Positions 63,530-64,000 of a DNA stretch of 64,000 nucleotides are shown piece by piece. The notes under the pieces were generated by a model. That model was not told the DNA's origin. It made no database searches and saw only the letters and a program-made list of their open reading frames with translations. The first letter of the stretch is position 1, and the number at the start of each line of letters is the position of its first letter. Made by a program: the position numbers and the translations under genes. The DNA is from Pollenia angustigena (lineage: Eukaryota; Arthropoda; Insecta; Diptera; Polleniidae), in NCBI GenBank assembly GCA_930367215.1, contig OV884059.1:9014945-9078944 (forward strand), given 5' to 3'.

Positions 63530-64000
63530 ACAACGACCCAGAGAATCTTTTGTGCAGCCCATGTCTCTTACCATGTCAGGTTCAGGCTGCGTATAAAACC
63601 CATTACCCTGCCTGCTGAAAGATCATAAGTATCAGTAATGCCCCGAAAAATTTCCGCCTGAATGTTCCCAAGGCGGGACAGCAGCAGTTCAGATGTTTTG
63701 ACGTTGCATCATCCACCTCACAAAATCTGCTTATCTTGGTTCATATTTTACCTACTGTAAACAAGTAGTATCGAAAAGCACAGTGCCCGTAAATAGGTCA
63801 ACAAGAAGTCTTAGTTGCGCCTTCTCAAGCAGAAGTAGCTTCCCTGCTTTGCCACTGGACAGTGTCACGAAGCTCTCGGACTGTCTTAATCCAGAAGTGG
63901 ACGTCCATGTGTGAAGTAATTCCCGTTCGGACCATTTGTGTAACGTTCCCCTAATGTGACCGGTAGGGATGCCGGCGACCCCACACAAATTCAAGTCATT
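63530..64000 (-). pseudogene. LOA/R1-type non-LTR relic, RNase H end, runs off the window
   Basis: On the minus strand an open frame (63994-63752) reads from GVAGIPTGHIRGTLHKWSE through GLRQSESFVTL to KAQLRLLVDLFTGT. This is the W....GLRQ.K..(L/V)......K...LL.L.K.QLR.L.GL(F/L)TGH segment of LOA/R1-type elements, with the His of TGH changed. After a stop at 63752, frames near 63690-63580 give LGNIQAEIF and GRVMGFIRSLNLTW, matching the extreme C-terminal LG..........I..FI....L pattern. The relic begins outside the window. Inactive, but less worn than the one at 42.2 kb. Confidence 0.72.

Noticed and set aside
1..64000. CRISPR arrays, operons, ribosome-binding sites
   Set aside because: The regular repeats here are eukaryotic satellites and minisatellites without unique equal-length spacers, and there is no prokaryotic gene organisation.
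1..64000. LTR retrotransposon or endogenous virus
   Set aside because: I found no pair of long terminal repeats, primer-binding site, or gag, protease, integrase or envelope-like frame.

Overview
The window looks like non-coding, AT-rich dipteran nuclear DNA, either a large intron or intergenic sequence. I recognise no host protein-coding gene, rRNA or genuine tRNA gene. The fly assignment rests on the dispersed ATACCCTNCACC / GTCCGTCTGTCCGT repeats typical of brachyceran flies, tRNA-derived SINEs, LOA/R1-, RTE- and CR1/jockey-type non-LTR retrotransposon remains, CAA/CAG runs and many short inverted-repeat DNA elements. A calyptrate fly is my best guess, but this is inference. Most open reading frames in the window are chance frames in AT-rich or tandemly repeated DNA. 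The one convincing coding sequence is the reverse transcriptase of a 5'-truncated non-LTR element (ORF open from 44212, first Met 44263, stop 45822).

Layout. 0-5 kb: a hairpin repeat, AAAGCTTT-rich sequence, a tRNA-derived SINE, an 841-bp inverted-repeat element with TTA target-site duplications, and a duplicated small MITE. 6.1-7.8 kb: a satellite of about 144 bp per unit. 8.8-9.5 kb: a 24-bp minisatellite. 10-12 kb: a decayed retroelement patch and a TA-flanked element with a nested SINE. 12.7-20.5 kb: a long decayed repeat field (TTCCCAAAA type), interrupted by a hAT-like element at 13.1-14.1 kb and a 2.5-kb hAT-like element at 17.2-19.7 kb that carries several other insertions. 21-25.5 kb: a pogo-like MITE, a second SINE family, a foldback and an RTE-like relic. 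26-36.6 kb: a decayed AGTACTTTT repeat field of about 130 bp period, interrupted by a perfect hairpin MITE, SINE 2, an RTE-like relic and a TA-flanked element. 36.6-42.7 kb: three relics of LOA/R1-type RNase H regions. 43-46 kb: a TA-flanked element followed by the non-LTR element with the intact RT. 47-53.5 kb: AAAGCTTT-rich repeats, tandem duplications and four small inverted-repeat elements. 54.8-58.7 kb: an ATACCC repeat, a two-part tandem array of about 275 bp interrupted by a MITE, a TTA-flanked element and a further AGTACTTTT-like block. 59.9-60.8 kb: a SalI-site-rich element. 61-63.2 kb: a 165-bp tandem array holding a hAT-like element that itself holds a second one. 63.5-64 kb: another LOA/R1-type relic running off the edge.

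The most interesting system is a family of apparently non-autonomous hAT-like elements (13086-14145, 61046-62794, and 61552-62356 nested in the second). They share GG-start termini, perfect 8-bp target-site duplications, many copies of GGGG(N)nTTATTTCATT/TTTTTCATT motifs, and an internal unit centred on the GC-rich hairpin CGGCCGAAGGCCGG, which stands out in this AT-rich DNA. For several elements in the window the uninterrupted repeat unit lies next door, so insertion boundaries can be read directly.
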